DNA of 64,000 nt, taken from contig CAVRIR010000004.1 of NCBI GenBank assembly GCA_963721305.1, positions 186,001 to 250,000 of the forward strand, in the 5' to 3' direction. A program made the position numbers and the translations under genes. The notes below the pieces were generated by a model, which was not told the DNA's origin, searched no databases, and worked only from the letters and a program-made list of their open reading frames with translations. The stretch comes from DATAES01 sp963721305. Its GTDB lineage: Bacteria; Actinomycetota; Acidimicrobiia; Acidimicrobiales; JACDCH01. Of the stretch, positions 1 to 9,167 are shown piece by piece; within the stretch, counting starts at the first letter, position 1, and every line of letters starts with the position of its first letter.

Positions 1-208
1 CGGCCGTCGCCGGAGTCGGCGCAGCTGTCGTGACGTCATCGCCCGCGTGGCGAGACCGATCGGTGCCCGAGCACAGCGACCGAACCCCGCATTCGAAGCA
101 CTGGCCGCGTTAGGGCGCCAGGCGGGGCGGCGAAGAGGGGATTAGAGATCGTACGCCCACTCGTCCCTTCTAGGATCGGCCCTCCGCCGCCCTCTCCAGG
201 AGCCCTGC

Positions 209-1663
209 ATGGCCGGCTCTCCGAACGACGTCCCCGCTGCCGCCAACGACGCCCACCGCGCCGCGCTCTCGGTCATCGAGGCCGTCGACCCCGTGATCTC
301 CGGAGCCATCCGTGGAGAGCTCGCGAACCAGCGGAGCCAGCTGAAGCTCATCGCGTCCGAGAACTACGCCTCGATGGCCACGCTCCTCGCCATGGGGAAC
401 TGGTTCTCCGACAAGTACGCCGAGGGCACCATCGGCCACCGCTTCTACGCGGGCTGCGAGGTCGTCGACGTCGTCGAGGCGCGGGCCGTCGAGCACGCCC
501 GCGAGCTGTTCGGTGCCGCCCACGCGTACGTCCAGCCACACTCGGGCATCGACGCGAACCTCGTCGCCTACTGGGCGGTCCTCGCGCAGCGCGTCGAGCT
601 GCCCGGTCTCGACGCCCTGGGCGCGAAGCACGTCAACGACCTCACCGACGCCGACTGGAACAAGCTCCGCCTGGAGCTCAGCAGCCAGCGCGCCCTCGGC
701 ATGTCCCTCGACGCTGGCGGCCACCTCACGCACGGGTTCCGGCCGAACATCTCCGGCAAGCTCTTCGACCAGCGCAGCTACGGCACCGACTCCACGACCG
801 GCCTCCTGGACTACGACGCGCTCCTCGCTCAGGCGCGCGAGTTCAAGCCGCTCGTCCTGGTCGCCGGGTACTCCGCCTACCCGCGTCGCGTCGACTTCCG
901 CCGCATGCGGGAGATCGCCGACGAGGTGGGCGCCACGCTGTTCGTCGACATGGCCCACTTCGCAGGACTGGTGGCGGGTCGCGTGTTCACCGGCGACGAG
1001 GACCCCGTGCCCTTCGCCCACATCGTCACGACCACCACGCACAAGTCACTCCGGGGGCCACGGGGTGGGATGGTGCTGTGCCAGCCGGAGCTGGCCGACC
1101 TCGTGGACAAGGGCTGCCCGATGGTGCTCGGCGGGCCCATGCCGCACGTGATGGCGGCCAAAGCCGTCGCCCTCGCCGAGGCCCGGCTGCCCATCTTCGC
1201 CGTGTACGCGCAGGCCATCGCGGACAACGCCAAGTCCCTCGCCGAGGGGCTCCTGAAGCGCGGTGTCACGCTCGTCACCGGCGGCACGGACAACCACCTC
1301 GTACTCCTCGACGTCGCAACGAGCTACGGCCTCACCGGCCGGCAGGCGGAGCAGGCGCTCCTCGACGCCGGCGTCGTGACGAACCGCAACTCGATCCCGG
1401 CGGACCCGAACGGCGCCTGGTACACGAGCGGGATCCGCATCGGCACCCCAGCGCTCACCACGCTCGGGATGGGCGCTGACGAGATGGACGAGGTGGCCGA
1501 CATCATGGCCACGGTCCTCAGCGCGGCCACGCCTGCGCAGGCGACCTCCGGGCCGTCGAAGGTCCGCTACGACGCCGACCGCGCCGTCATCGACGCGGGC
1601 CGGAAGCGGGCCGGCGACCTGCTCCAGCGGTTCCCGCTCTACGGCGGCCTCGATCTCGGCTGA
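209..1663 (+). CDS. glyA: Serine hydroxymethyltransferase
   Basis: PLP enzyme of one-carbon metabolism, interconverting serine plus tetrahydrofolate with glycine plus methylene-tetrahydrofolate in the cytoplasm. Recognisable landmarks are the N-terminal LIASENYAS block, EGTIGHRFYAGCE, VQPHSGIDANL and the PLP-lysine block TTTTHKSLRGPRGG with the Schiff-base lysine near residue 279. At 484 residues it is longer than the usual 415-430 because of an insertion after about residue 130 (ALGAKHVNDLTDADW region), as in the long actinobacterial form. The chosen ATG lies 7-8 bases after a CAGGAG-like ribosome site. No riboswitch is visible in the 208 bases upstream. The C-terminal LLQRFPLYGGL looks complete. 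Identification is secure. Confidence 0.96.
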   Translation: MAGSPNDVPAAANDAHRAALSVIEAVDPVISGAIRGELANQRSQLKLIASENYASMATLLAMGNWFSDKYAEGTIGHRFYAGCEVVDVVEARAVEHARELFGAAHAYVQPHSGIDANLVAYWAVLAQRVELPGLDALGAKHVNDLTDADWNKLRLELSSQRALGMSLDAGGHLTHGFRPNISGKLFDQRSYGTDSTTGLLDYDALLAQAREFKPLVLVAGYSAYPRRVDFRRMREIADEVGATLFVDMAHFAGLVAGRVFTGDEDPVPFAHIVTTTTHKSLRGPRGGMVLCQPELADLVDKGCPMVLGGPMPHVMAAKAVALAEARLPIFAVYAQAIADNAKSLAEGLLKRGVTLVTGGTDNHLVLLDVATSYGLTGRQAEQALLDAGVVTNRNSIPADPNGAWYTSGIRIGTPALTTLGMGADEMDEVADIMATVLSAATPAQATSGPSKVRYDADRAVIDAGRKRAGDLLQRFPLYGGLDLG

Positions 1664-1894
1664 ACCGACGATGGCTGCGATGCCGATCGCACGCCCCGAA
1701 TATCCGCGTTCGGCCGAGATGCGCGAGCGCCGAAAGGCGCGTAGCGAGCGGCCCGCCGCATAACGCGCGACCCCAAAGACACAGCTCGCGTACCACCGAA
1801 CGCCGGCTGCGAGCATGCCGGATGGTTCAGCTGCGAGGGTTACCGTCGCGTCTGGCGCACTCGTGACCGAAACGACCGACCCACAGGAGTAGCG

Positions 1895-2578
1895 ATGACT
1901 GTGGTCTCCGTCCACATCGCCGACGTCGGCTTGCCGAAGTCGCTTGGCCTGATCCGGCACCCGCGTCCGGCATCGATCCCTGGACTGTTGCAAGCCAACG
2001 CCGGTATTGGTGCCAAGTTCGGCACGACTCCAGCGCGGCCGTCGCCGGGGCGCGTCGGGCTCATCGCGTTCTGGCAGGACGAGTTCGCCCTCAAGCAGTT
2101 CGAGGCGACGCATCCGCTTGCCGCCAAGCTCGACGGCGGGCTCGCGGTGGCCGCCCGGCCGTTGCGTATCCACGGCGCGTGGCCCGGCATCGGTGACGAC
2201 GTGCCGACGAACCGCAACGTCGAATATGACGGCCCGGTGCTCGTGCTCACGCTCGCGAAGACGAAGTTCTCGCGCTTCATCCCCTTCTTCCGTGCCAGCC
2301 AGCCAGCGGAGAAGGCCGTGGTGAAGGCGCCGGGCAACGTGTTCTCGAGTGCGGTCTTGCGCCTGCCATTCATTTCGTCGGTGTCATTGTGGGAGAGCAG
2401 CGATGCGGCCATGGACTACGCGTTCAGCGGCCATCAGGCGGGACACCCCGAGGCGATCGCCGCAGGTCGCGTGAAGCCATTCCACCACCAGCAGGCGTTC
2501 ATCCGCCTCGCCGTCAACGAGATCCGCGGCTCGCTCTCGGGGCACAATCCGCTACCGCCGGGCGCAGTCCGCGTCTGA
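1895..2578 (+). CDS. CrtA-like (spheroidene monooxygenase-type) protein
   Basis: 227-residue soluble protein. The blocks VSVHIADVG, IRHPRPASIPGLLQANAGIGAKFG, FWQDEFALKQFEATHP and FSSAVLRLPFISSVSLWESSDAAMDYAF match my memory of the family containing spheroidene monooxygenase CrtA and many uncharacterised actinobacterial homologues, probably with a ferredoxin-like heme-binding fold. The substrate is unknown, and no carotenoid biosynthesis genes flank it. The ATG follows AGGAG at a good distance. It stands alone between glyA and a MerR remnant on the opposite strand. The family call is moderate; an oxygenase activity is only inferred. Confidence 0.6.
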   Translation: MTVVSVHIADVGLPKSLGLIRHPRPASIPGLLQANAGIGAKFGTTPARPSPGRVGLIAFWQDEFALKQFEATHPLAAKLDGGLAVAARPLRIHGAWPGIGDDVPTNRNVEYDGPVLVLTLAKTKFSRFIPFFRASQPAEKAVVKAPGNVFSSAVLRLPFISSVSLWESSDAAMDYAFSGHQAGHPEAIAAGRVKPFHHQQAFIRLAVNEIRGSLSGHNPLPPGAVRV

Positions 2579-2592
2579 GTCTCAGATCGGAA

Positions 2593-2801
2593 CTAGCCCC
2601 GAAGGCCCGCTCCGAGCGATACCGAGCGGTTCTTGGCACGGTTGATGAAGGCCGACGCGCCAGCGTGTCGTCGTCGTAGATCCGATAGCCGGCTTCGGTC
2701 CGGGTCGCGGGCGCGACGAGACCGATGCCCTCGTAGTAGCGCAGCGCGGAGGCGGTGAAGCCGCTGCGATCGGCGATCTCGCCGATGGTGTAGGTGCTCA
2801 C
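2593..2801 (-). pseudogene. MerR-family regulator remnant
   Basis: The first 48 codons encode a clear MerR winged-helix start (TIGEIADRSGFTASALRYYEGIGLV, then AGYRIYDDDTLA). Near 2660 the frame breaks: the open frame turns into nonsense, while the next frame reads ASAFINRAKN, the expected continuation of the MerR recognition region, and stops at a TAG at 2593-2595. The dimerisation helix and effector domain are absent. A frameshift plus 3' truncation therefore leaves a dead gene. The 3' end also overlaps the end of the convergent CrtA-like gene if the wrong frame is followed, which is an artefact. Confidence 0.7.
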
Positions 2802-2835
2802 GGTCGTACCGTAAGGGTTCGACCTGGGTCGAAGG

Positions 2836-3060
2836 TCAAGACCTGGATGTCACGGGAGTGGCCTGGTAGCGGCGGAGGGCGACGCCAGCCCAGATCAGTT
2901 CGACGATGCCGAACGGCCACGCCCCGGACAGGAACCCGTACACGCTGGACAACACACAACCGACCGCAAAGCCCAGAACAAACCCTCGGCCGCGTGACTC
3001 GAGCGCGTACATGACCATCATGAACGTCACGGCGACAACGCCGTAGATCGTGACCGCCAC
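2836..3060 (-). CDS. Small two-helix membrane protein
   Basis: 74 residues with two hydrophobic segments (about 2-18 and 27-62, the second probably split by the GAWPFG turn). The residues VVAVTFMMVMYALESR and FAVGCVLSSVYGFLSG resemble a small conserved actinobacterial membrane protein of unknown role. The GTG start has no clear ribosome site, so a leaderless transcript is possible. It lies between the MerR remnant and the MFS gene, all on the minus strand. The function is unknown. Confidence 0.65.
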   Translation of the reverse strand: MAVTIYGVVAVTFMMVMYALESRGRGFVLGFAVGCVLSSVYGFLSGAWPFGIVELIWAGVALRRYQATPVTSRS

Positions 3061-3174
3061 AGGGGTGAGTCTCGCACCGTCCGCGAGATCCGACTCTTGT
3101 CAGCAGCACTGATCAGCACACGCGTCGCGCTGCATCCGCCGAGAGCACATCGAGTCTGTTCAAGAACAAGCTCG

Positions 3175-4383
3175 TCAGTTCGGTCGGGTCGTAGCGAGCA
3201 ATGTTGTCGCGAGGATCATCGAGCTGGCGAGGTAGGCGAACGCCCATGTCGGGCTGAACGCAGTCCAAAGAACACCCGCGACAGCTGATGCGGCGAAGTT
3301 GCCGAAGCTTTGCGTTGCTGCCAGCAGACCAAACGCGGATCCCCGCACGGTTTCGGGTGCGTCACTGGCGACGGCAGCGTGTTCCGCGGTTTCGGCGCAG
3401 CCGATGCCGATCCCGGCGAGCACGAACCACGGTGCCAGCGCCCACCATGACGTCGTATCGACGGTGAGTCCGACATAGGCGACGGCGAAGGCGACTGCGC
3501 CGAACGTGAGCACGAGCCGAGGCGATCGACGGTCCGAGGCGTGCCCGGCCGCGACGCTGGTTGCGGTGGCCGCGACGTTGTAGGCGACGTACAGCCACAA
3601 CGCGATCGTCGCCGCGCTGTCATCACCGTGACCCGGTTGCAGAAGTTCGGTCGCTCGGAGGATCAGCAGCGTCGCGGCGCAGTTGCCGAACTCGAACGCG
3701 GTGATTCCGGCGAACAGGCGACCAACACCAGGCGCGGACAGCACCGGCCGGACCCGCAATCTGATCGGAACACGCTCATGGGCGGTGGGCTTGGCGGTGT
3801 GGCGGATCGCGTACACGATCGCGACAGCGGCCAGGAACCCGGGGATCACCGACAGGCCGATCGCCCAGCGCGTACCGACGGTGGCAACGAGCACGATCGC
3901 GAGGATCGGCCCGAAGATCGCGCCGAGGTTGTCCATCGCCCGCTCAAACCCGTAAGCGCGTCCGTAGGCCTTGGGTGGCACAACGTCGGCCAACAGCGCG
4001 TTCCGGGCTGGGACACGAAGCCCACGTGCCGTCCACGCCCCGGCGCGCAACACCGCGACCTGCCACACCGACGTCGCCGCGCCAGTGGCGGCCGACAACA
4101 CGGCGGTGGCGGTGTAGCCGCCGACCGCCACGGTCCGGCGGCGGTTCGGGTCGTCGGCGAGGGCGCCGCCACCGAGCCGAGCGATGCCCGCCAGCCCGTC
4201 GGCGACGCCTTCGATCAAGCCCAACGCGGACGCGGGCGCACCAAGCGTCGAGGTCAACAGGCTCGGCAACAACGCCGTCGGCACCTCATGGCCGACATCG
4301 GCGAGCAAGCTCGCCGTGCCGATCCCGCGGACACCCGGTGTCAGCCAGCCCGAAGTGTCCACCGTCTCGTCCGGGGCGGTCAC
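3175..4383 (-). CDS. MFS transporter
   Basis: 402-residue polytopic protein with about 12 hydrophobic segments. It opens with a TASLLADVGHEVPTALLP segment and has LGLIEGVADGLAGIARLGGG, typical of the MFS group that includes fosmidomycin-resistance-like and multidrug carriers. The central loop around residues 190-215 is basic and Pro-rich, as usual between the two six-helix halves. The conserved loop after helix 2 (ALADDPNRRR) and its second-half counterpart (GHASDRRSPR) are both present. GTG start. The substrate cannot be told from sequence. It is monocistronic as far as can be seen. Confidence 0.85.
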   Translation of the reverse strand: MTAPDETVDTSGWLTPGVRGIGTASLLADVGHEVPTALLPSLLTSTLGAPASALGLIEGVADGLAGIARLGGGALADDPNRRRTVAVGGYTATAVLSAATGAATSVWQVAVLRAGAWTARGLRVPARNALLADVVPPKAYGRAYGFERAMDNLGAIFGPILAIVLVATVGTRWAIGLSVIPGFLAAVAIVYAIRHTAKPTAHERVPIRLRVRPVLSAPGVGRLFAGITAFEFGNCAATLLILRATELLQPGHGDDSAATIALWLYVAYNVAATATSVAAGHASDRRSPRLVLTFGAVAFAVAYVGLTVDTTSWWALAPWFVLAGIGIGCAETAEHAAVASDAPETVRGSAFGLLAATQSFGNFAASAVAGVLWTAFSPTWAFAYLASSMILATTLLATTRPN

Positions 4384-4463
4384 CGATCGATTATCGCCCC
4401 GCTGTCCCTTCCGACCCGTACCAAACGGGCCGTCGCGCCGGGCCGCAGTCGACGGCGATGTCG

Positions 4464-4721
4464 CTAGGGCACCCAGGCGCTCGGCCGACCGCCGACGATC
4501 TCATACACACGATCGAGCTCCCAACCGAGCGCCTCTTTCGGATCCATCGTGCGGGGCACGACGAAGTCCCAGTCGTCGTCGGTCAGTGGCGACCTCGCAT
4601 CGACGGTGCGGCGTCGTTCGAGGATCACGTCGCCGCAGCCGTTCCAGCTGCCGTCGACCACCTTGGGATGACCGACCCACGGGCCCCAGAGCCGGCATGT
4701 TCTCGTGATCGTCTTGTCCAT
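4464..4721 (-). CDS. Hypothetical 85-residue protein
   Basis: A GAGGAGG ribosome site 7 bases before the ATG and codon use like its neighbours support a real gene. The sequence is Trp-rich (LWGPWVGHPKVVDGSWNGCGDV, then DDWDFVVPRTMDPKEALGWELDRVYEIV) with no signal peptide or membrane helix. I do not recognise the family. It lies between the MFS gene and the first recombinase, possibly at the left edge of the mobile region. Confidence 0.6.
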   Translation of the reverse strand: MDKTITRTCRLWGPWVGHPKVVDGSWNGCGDVILERRRTVDARSPLTDDDWDFVVPRTMDPKEALGWELDRVYEIVGGRPSAWVP

Positions 4722-4778
4722 TGTCGATACCTCCTCGCATCGAGTGCTTCTGTTGTAGGTATCGGCGACGAGGGCCGT

Positions 4779-5819
4779 CTATTTCACACTGCCCGGTGCG
4801 GCAGCGGCGTGACCAGCGCTTTCGCGGGTAGTCGAGCCCGTGCCCACGCTGCTCGGCGGAGCGATGACAAACGAGCTCATGGTGCGGTTGGCGCGCAGCG
4901 GGTTCTCGCCGAGATAGATCTGCGTGGCGGCGATGGTGTCGTGACGGAGCACGGCGCGGATGTCTTGGATCGGCGTGTCACGCGCGTCGAGGACACCGGC
5001 GAGGGTGCGGCGCAGGTCGTGGGGCCGGAGGTAGGCGAGGCCGATCTGTTCGCCGCGGGCGTGCACGACACGGCGGATGCCTTCAATGGTCAGCGGGCGC
5101 ACCGGGTCGCGCAAAACGTGTCCGGTACGGCCGGCCGGCCGTTGCACCTGCGGAAGGACTGGCAACGCGCCAACCTCCTCGACGTCGCGTTGGAGTGCAG
5201 CGCGCCAGAGATAGAGGTGTGCGCGCAGCTGTGGCGCGATGCACGCGGTGCCGGGCTTGGCCGCTTTGCCGACGACCTCGACGAGCCCGTGCCCGAGGTC
5301 GACGTCGCGCCAGCGGAGGCGGTGCATCTCGCCGGTGCGGAGCCCGGCGAATAGTCCGAGCATCAGGACGGCGCGGTCGCGCATCGACAGGAGGTCGTCG
5401 CCGTCGGTCGTGTGTAGGAGCGCGGCGATCTGAGCTTCGGTGAGCCAGTGGGGCTGCCAGACCCGGACGCGGCGGATACGGACGCGGTGCCCGAGCCGCC
5501 ACGCCGGGTCGAGTTCGATACGCCCGGCGTGGTGCGCCCACCCGAACAGCGACTGCAGCGCGGTGCGGTAGTTACGCGCCGTCGCGGAGGCCCAGCGGGG
5601 TCCGTCCCAGCCGCGTTGGGTGACGAAGGCGACGAGGTCGTCGGTGCTGAACTCGCCGATCGTCTTGCCGGGGTGGCGCCGTTGGATCCACCGGTAGGTG
5701 TAGCCCCACGTCTTGCGGGTGGCGTCGGAACGGATCGAGCACGCCCGGTCGGCGTAGAACGCGTGCATGGTGTCGGGCCACAACGGCAGCGCGGCGAGCG
5801 CAGGATCGGCTTCGGGCAC
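4779..5819 (-). CDS. Tyrosine recombinase/integrase, copy 1
   Basis: 346-residue phage-integrase-family site-specific recombinase. The N-terminal SAM-like core-binding domain covers about residues 15-105. In the catalytic domain the first Arg lies in FAGLRTGEM, the His-x-x-Arg box is PHDLRRT, the second His is in VLRHDTIAAT, and the Tyr nucleophile is in QIYLGEN. All are present, so it should be active. The GTG start follows AGGAGG by 5 bases. It is about 90-95% identical over residues 5-320 to the protein at 25368-26357, with unrelated C-terminal tails. A 91-bp repeat shared with the other copy lies about 100 bp upstream. Confidence 0.92.
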   Translation of the reverse strand: MPEADPALAALPLWPDTMHAFYADRACSIRSDATRKTWGYTYRWIQRRHPGKTIGEFSTDDLVAFVTQRGWDGPRWASATARNYRTALQSLFGWAHHAGRIELDPAWRLGHRVRIRRVRVWQPHWLTEAQIAALLHTTDGDDLLSMRDRAVLMLGLFAGLRTGEMHRLRWRDVDLGHGLVEVVGKAAKPGTACIAPQLRAHLYLWRAALQRDVEEVGALPVLPQVQRPAGRTGHVLRDPVRPLTIEGIRRVVHARGEQIGLAYLRPHDLRRTLAGVLDARDTPIQDIRAVLRHDTIAATQIYLGENPLRANRTMSSFVIAPPSSVGTGSTTRESAGHAAAAPGSVK

Positions 5820-5921
5820 AGGGTCCTCCTTGTTCGACGTGGTGCACGTCGTGAAGGGCTGTACGCGACATCAGACGCTCGACCGTCCGGCTCGTGATCA
5901 GGAGGGGTTCGTGATGGCGGT

Positions 5922-6012
5922 CCGGTGGACTAACACCGGGCCACTACCACCAAACTCGCGTCCTCCTCCTGCGTGAAGCCCCCGGTCAGCGATCTACGCC
6001 GCTGACCAGGGA
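5922..6012. repeat. 91-bp repeat, left copy (candidate attachment/terminal site)
   Basis: Matches 26461-26551 at all but one of 91 positions, in the same orientation relative to the adjacent recombinase. It contains two hairpins: CCGGTG/CACCGG at 5922-5939 and GGTCAGCG/CGCTGACC at 5984-6007. Homology stops abruptly at 6012, where a methyltransferase reading frame is cut. A recombination site or element terminus is the simplest reading. A conserved leader of the recombinase gene is the alternative. Confidence 0.75.
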
Positions 6013-6359
6013 ACCCAGTGGTAGCTGTTCGCCGCTACGACTGCGTCGAAGGAACTCGGCGTAAGCCCCACTTCTTCGAAGGCCCCGACGACGACTTCCA
6101 CAGTCGGGAGATTTCGAGCGAGAACGGCTGCGAGGTGGGGACCCAACTCGACCGCAGTCACCCTGGCGCCTCGGGCAACGAGACCCTTCGTCGCTTGGCC
6201 CGTGCCCGGACGAACTTCGACGACCACTGGGGCCGGAGGCAATGCGGCCGCCAACTCGTCAAAGAGTTCGTCGGGGAAGCCGGGGCGCACCTTGTCGTAC
6301 TGCTCAGCAACCTCGTCGAAGCCCACGCGCCAGACTCTCGGGAGGTCAAACACGCGCAT
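6013..6359 (-). pseudogene. SAM methyltransferase, 3' truncated at the repeat
   Basis: The N-terminal 115 residues of a class I methyltransferase are intact: VGFDEVAEQYDKVRPGFP, VVVEVRPGTGQATKGLVARGARVTAVELG (SAM motif I, with VRPGTG where VGPGTG is usual), then FDAVVAANSYHWV. The reading frame meets the 91-bp repeat right after YHWVP and stops a few codons later, so the last half of a usual 240-260-residue protein is missing. No ribosome site is obvious before the ATG. Insertion or recombination at the repeat is the likely cause. Confidence 0.75.
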
Positions 6360-6515
6360 CTTCGTAGCTCATCACACGGCTCGCGTTCCCGTATGAGAGC
6401 GGAGGCGCCGCCAGAGCACCCGCTCCGTCATCGCGCCAACACAACCTGTCCCGAAACGCCGGACGGGGCCTCAGTTAACGCGGCGACTGGTGCTGCCAGC
6501 AGCCTTGCTCCCGGA

Positions 6516-6531
6516 GATCCGTAGTCAGATG
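6516..6531. repeat. 16-bp copy of the tRNA-Arg anticodon arm
   Basis: GATCCGTAGTCAGATG here is identical to 26592-26607, which is the anticodon arm of the tRNA-Arg(ACG) gene, in the same orientation. Integrases often use a tRNA anticodon arm as att core, so this could be the left end of an island of about 20 kb. A single 16-bp match can arise by chance in 64 kb, so confidence is limited. Confidence 0.4.
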
Positions 6532-6805
6532 ATCGGGGCGTCCGATGTGTCCACTGCTTCCGTGGCGCACATCGATGGACTGTTGACCAGCGACTCTACT
6601 GTCCACCGAGTCCACCGTCTCCGTGGCTTCCACCGCGGAGACTTGCAGGGACGGCAGACGGCTTCTCGGGACGTGATGGCGCGGCGCTGAAATCGCGCGA
6701 AATCTGGCGGGCGGCGCGCGCTCTGGCGTAGTCGGCGATGATTCCGAGCGTCGACGCTCGTCATACCTTGCGTTACGCCATCGAGTCGATCATGAGGTAG
6801 TTGCT

Positions 6806-7420
6806 ATGACGCGCACCCGCGTCCACAACCTGAACATCTCCCTCGACGGCTACGCGGCCGGCGAGCACGTGACCTTCGATGCCCCGATCGGCGGTGCCGA
6901 GCGGCTCTTTGCCTGGTTCGACGGTCGGGCCATTCATGGAGTGACACGGTGGATGCTCCGGTCACGCTCGATCGCGCCCTGACCAGCCTGTGGGGCCAGG
7001 GCATCGGCGCAGAGATCATGGGACGCGCAGTTCGGACCGCAGGTTGGCCCTGGCCGACGACGGGTGGCGGGGTGGGGGCGACGAGCCACGTTCCACACGC
7101 CGGTGTCGTCCTGAGCACCACCACCATCCAACGATCGATTCCAACGGTACGAGCTTCCGGTCGTGGACGGTCCGCCGCACGAGGGCTCCGCTGGCCGAGA
7201 GGCGCGGACGGCTTGACGTCGCATCGGCGGCGGCCCTTCGACGGTGCGTCAGTTCCACAGGCCGACTGATCGATTTCATGCACTGGTGATCGTGCCATCA
7301 CTCTCGGGTGCGGCGTATCGCTGTGGGACGGATCAGACGCGGTCGAAGATCGCTTCACCGTCGAATCGGTTTCCTCACCGAGCGGCCTCATTCATCAGCT
7401 CTGGAACAAGAACCGGCACG
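6806..7420 (+). pseudogene. Dihydrofolate reductase-like (RibD C-terminal family) pseudogene
   Basis: The ATG at 6806 opens a recognisable start (TRTRVHNLNISLDGYAAGEH). Later family blocks appear in other frames: QGIGAEIMGR, GWRGGGDEPRS, GGGPSTVRQFHR, DRFHALVIVPSLSG, and a terminal DAVEDRFTVESV... IHQLWNK. Reading the protein through needs at least five frame changes, and there are in-frame stops. It is clearly dead. The ancestor was a roughly 200-residue RibD-type or aminopyrimidine-reductase-like protein. Confidence 0.7.
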
Positions 7421-7449
7421 CCGGCAGCAGTCGCGGACCCTCGGGGGTG

Positions 7450-8100
7450 CGGTTGCCAAGGTCAACACCGACGAAACGCGCGCCACGCTGCGGCGCCGCC
7501 ATCGCAGCCGGCGTAGGCGTCTGGCTGGCCGCGGCCGCCTCGCAGACTGGCTCACCGACAGCCTGTTCCGGCGGCCTCGGGGCTGGACAGCCGATCCTTC
7601 ACCAGACGCGAAGCCGCACCAGGAATCCTCCGCGAGACCCGGCCGCACCGCGCTCGGCCCCGAAGACCGGCTGCTGGAGGTCGGCTGTGGCGGCGGCATC
7701 TTCTGGAGTGGGCGCTGGCCACCGGATGCACGGCGAAGGCGATCGATCACAGTGCAAGATGCTCGCCTCGGCGGCGAACCGCAACGCCTCGGCCATCACC
7801 GCGGGCCGCTCGAGTTGCACGACGCCGACGCCGCAGACCTGCCGTTCGCCGACGCAGAGTTCTCGGCCGCCGCGACGACCAACGCCTCTTCTTCTTCGAC
7901 GAACCCCAGACATGCGGCCGAGGTGTATCGGACGCCGCGTCGGGAGGACGGATCGCGATCCATACAGCCGCCACCGCTCCGTCGCCCATCGCTGGCCGCA
8001 TGCACCTCTACAGCGATGACGAGCTGCTGCGAATGCTCGAAGACGCCGGCTATGAGCAGATCGCATTGCGAGGACGGGACAGAAGAGCAGATGCAGTTGG
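7450..8100 (+). pseudogene. SAM methyltransferase pseudogene (multiple frameshifts)
   Basis: Pieces of one class I methyltransferase follow in order across three frames: GRLADWLTDSLFRRP, LGPEDRLLEVGCGGGIF (SAM motif I), RNASAITAGRLELHDADAADLPFADAEFSAA, NAFFFFDEPQT, GGRIAIHTAA, GRMHLYSDDELLRMLEDAGYEQIAL and TGTEEQMQLAQK. At least four indels separate them. The gene follows the reductase pseudogene directly and meets another dead methyltransferase tail to tail, making a graveyard inside the candidate island. Confidence 0.7.
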
Positions 8101-8158
8101 CACAAAAAATGATCGACGTCAGCCGGAGAGAGCGCCCGTCGACGTCGGGCTTGCGCGG

Positions 8159-8691
8159 TCAGGTGTCGCGCGAGTCGTAGAGACCAGAACGAGGGACGCG
8201 GGGGGAGGCCGGCGGCAAGCGTCGCGGGGCGTCGAGGCCCGCGTCGAGGAGCGCCTGCCACCAGTCGTGGTCAGCTTCGAAGTCGACGGGCACGAGGCGG
8301 AGGTGCTCGGGCACGCCGTATCTCAGGTCGTTGAGCCGTTGCCGCTTCCATGCCTGCGGGGCGGTTGGTCGACCTCGAACACACGCCCACGCTCGGCAAA
8401 CTCGCGATGTCGTTGCGCGAACGTGTCGAGGCCAGCGCCGAGCAGCACGTACTGCCTGATGTCTTCCTCGACCAGTAGGTCCTCGACGAACCGGGTGCGT
8501 GCCACGACAGCCCCACGGTACGCCCGCGTGCCGGCCGGATGCATATCGGGCCGGTTGCGCCAGCCGACCTCCGGGTCGGCGAGGGCGAGGCCGATCTCGT
8601 CGTCGATCAGATGCGGGGAGTCGTCCACCTGCGCGTGCAGCGCGCGCCACAGGGCAATACGCACCGCGCTGCTGTCCGGCTGGACAATCAC
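8159..8691 (-). pseudogene. TIGR00027-type (LCM family) methyltransferase pseudogene
   Basis: The first 107 residues (SSAVRIALWRALHAQVD, ARTRFVEDLLVEEDIRQYVLLGAGLDTFAQR, RGRVFEVDQP) are typical of the Mycobacterium-type putative SAM methyltransferases. At about 8365 the frame shifts to one reading PQAWKRQRLNDLRYGVPEHLRLVPVDFEADHDWW, the expected continuation. It breaks again near LDAGLDA and ends about 100 residues short. It is a truncated, frameshifted pseudogene facing the dead methyltransferase at 7450-8100. Confidence 0.75.
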
Positions 8692-8796
8692 GGCGCCTCA
8701 GACAACGTGTCGATCAGCTGCACCCGAACAGCATGCCGCGCCCGCCCCAGAACGCCGGAACGAGGCCGCGCCACCTCGCTCGCGATCTATGCGCAT

Positions 8797-8961
8797 CTAG
8801 GACTCGACGGCGTCTCCGAACGCATCGCAGTCGGGGTTCTCGCACACGAAGCCAGAGTCGATGACGTTCGAGGTCTCTGCCGGGAGAGCCGTGACGCCGC
8901 AGGAAGGGCAGATCGGTGCTCGACCGACGTCGGCGTTATCGCCATCGCTCATGCGCGTCAT
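8797..8961 (-). CDS. 54-residue zinc-ribbon protein
   Basis: A short frame, ATG to TAG, encoding a protein with one treble-clef-like zinc site: CPSCG around residue 18 and CENPDC around residue 40, separated by TALPAETSNVIDSGFV. The two CxxC/CxxxxC knuckles and the unbroken frame in a region full of decayed genes argue that it is real. An internal ATG three codons in (8952) is an alternative start. Similar short CPxCG...CENPDC proteins occur in actinobacteria; their role is unknown. Confidence 0.65.
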   Translation of the reverse strand: MTRMSDGDNADVGRAPICPSCGVTALPAETSNVIDSGFVCENPDCDAFGDAVES

Positions 8962-9167
8962 CAATCCCAGGAGAAGCGCGGTCAGTATCGATCTGGCTCG
9001 AGGGGGCGCTCATGCGCCAGACGCCGCGCTCTGTCGCGATCTTTCGAAATGAAGCGCCGACCGGGCACCGTCGCATTGCGCAGGGGCGGGTCGTTTCTGG
9101 GTGCGATCGTGTGCGTGCGACGTCCACCCGATGCCGCATGCGCGACGACTGCAAGGAGCGTTCGACC

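Noticed and set aside
5922..6012. Integron attC-like site, suggested by paired inverted repeats next to a tyrosine recombinase
   Set aside because: No GTTRRRY/RYYYAAC core pair, no cassette array, and the recombinase has no IntI-type features I can identify.
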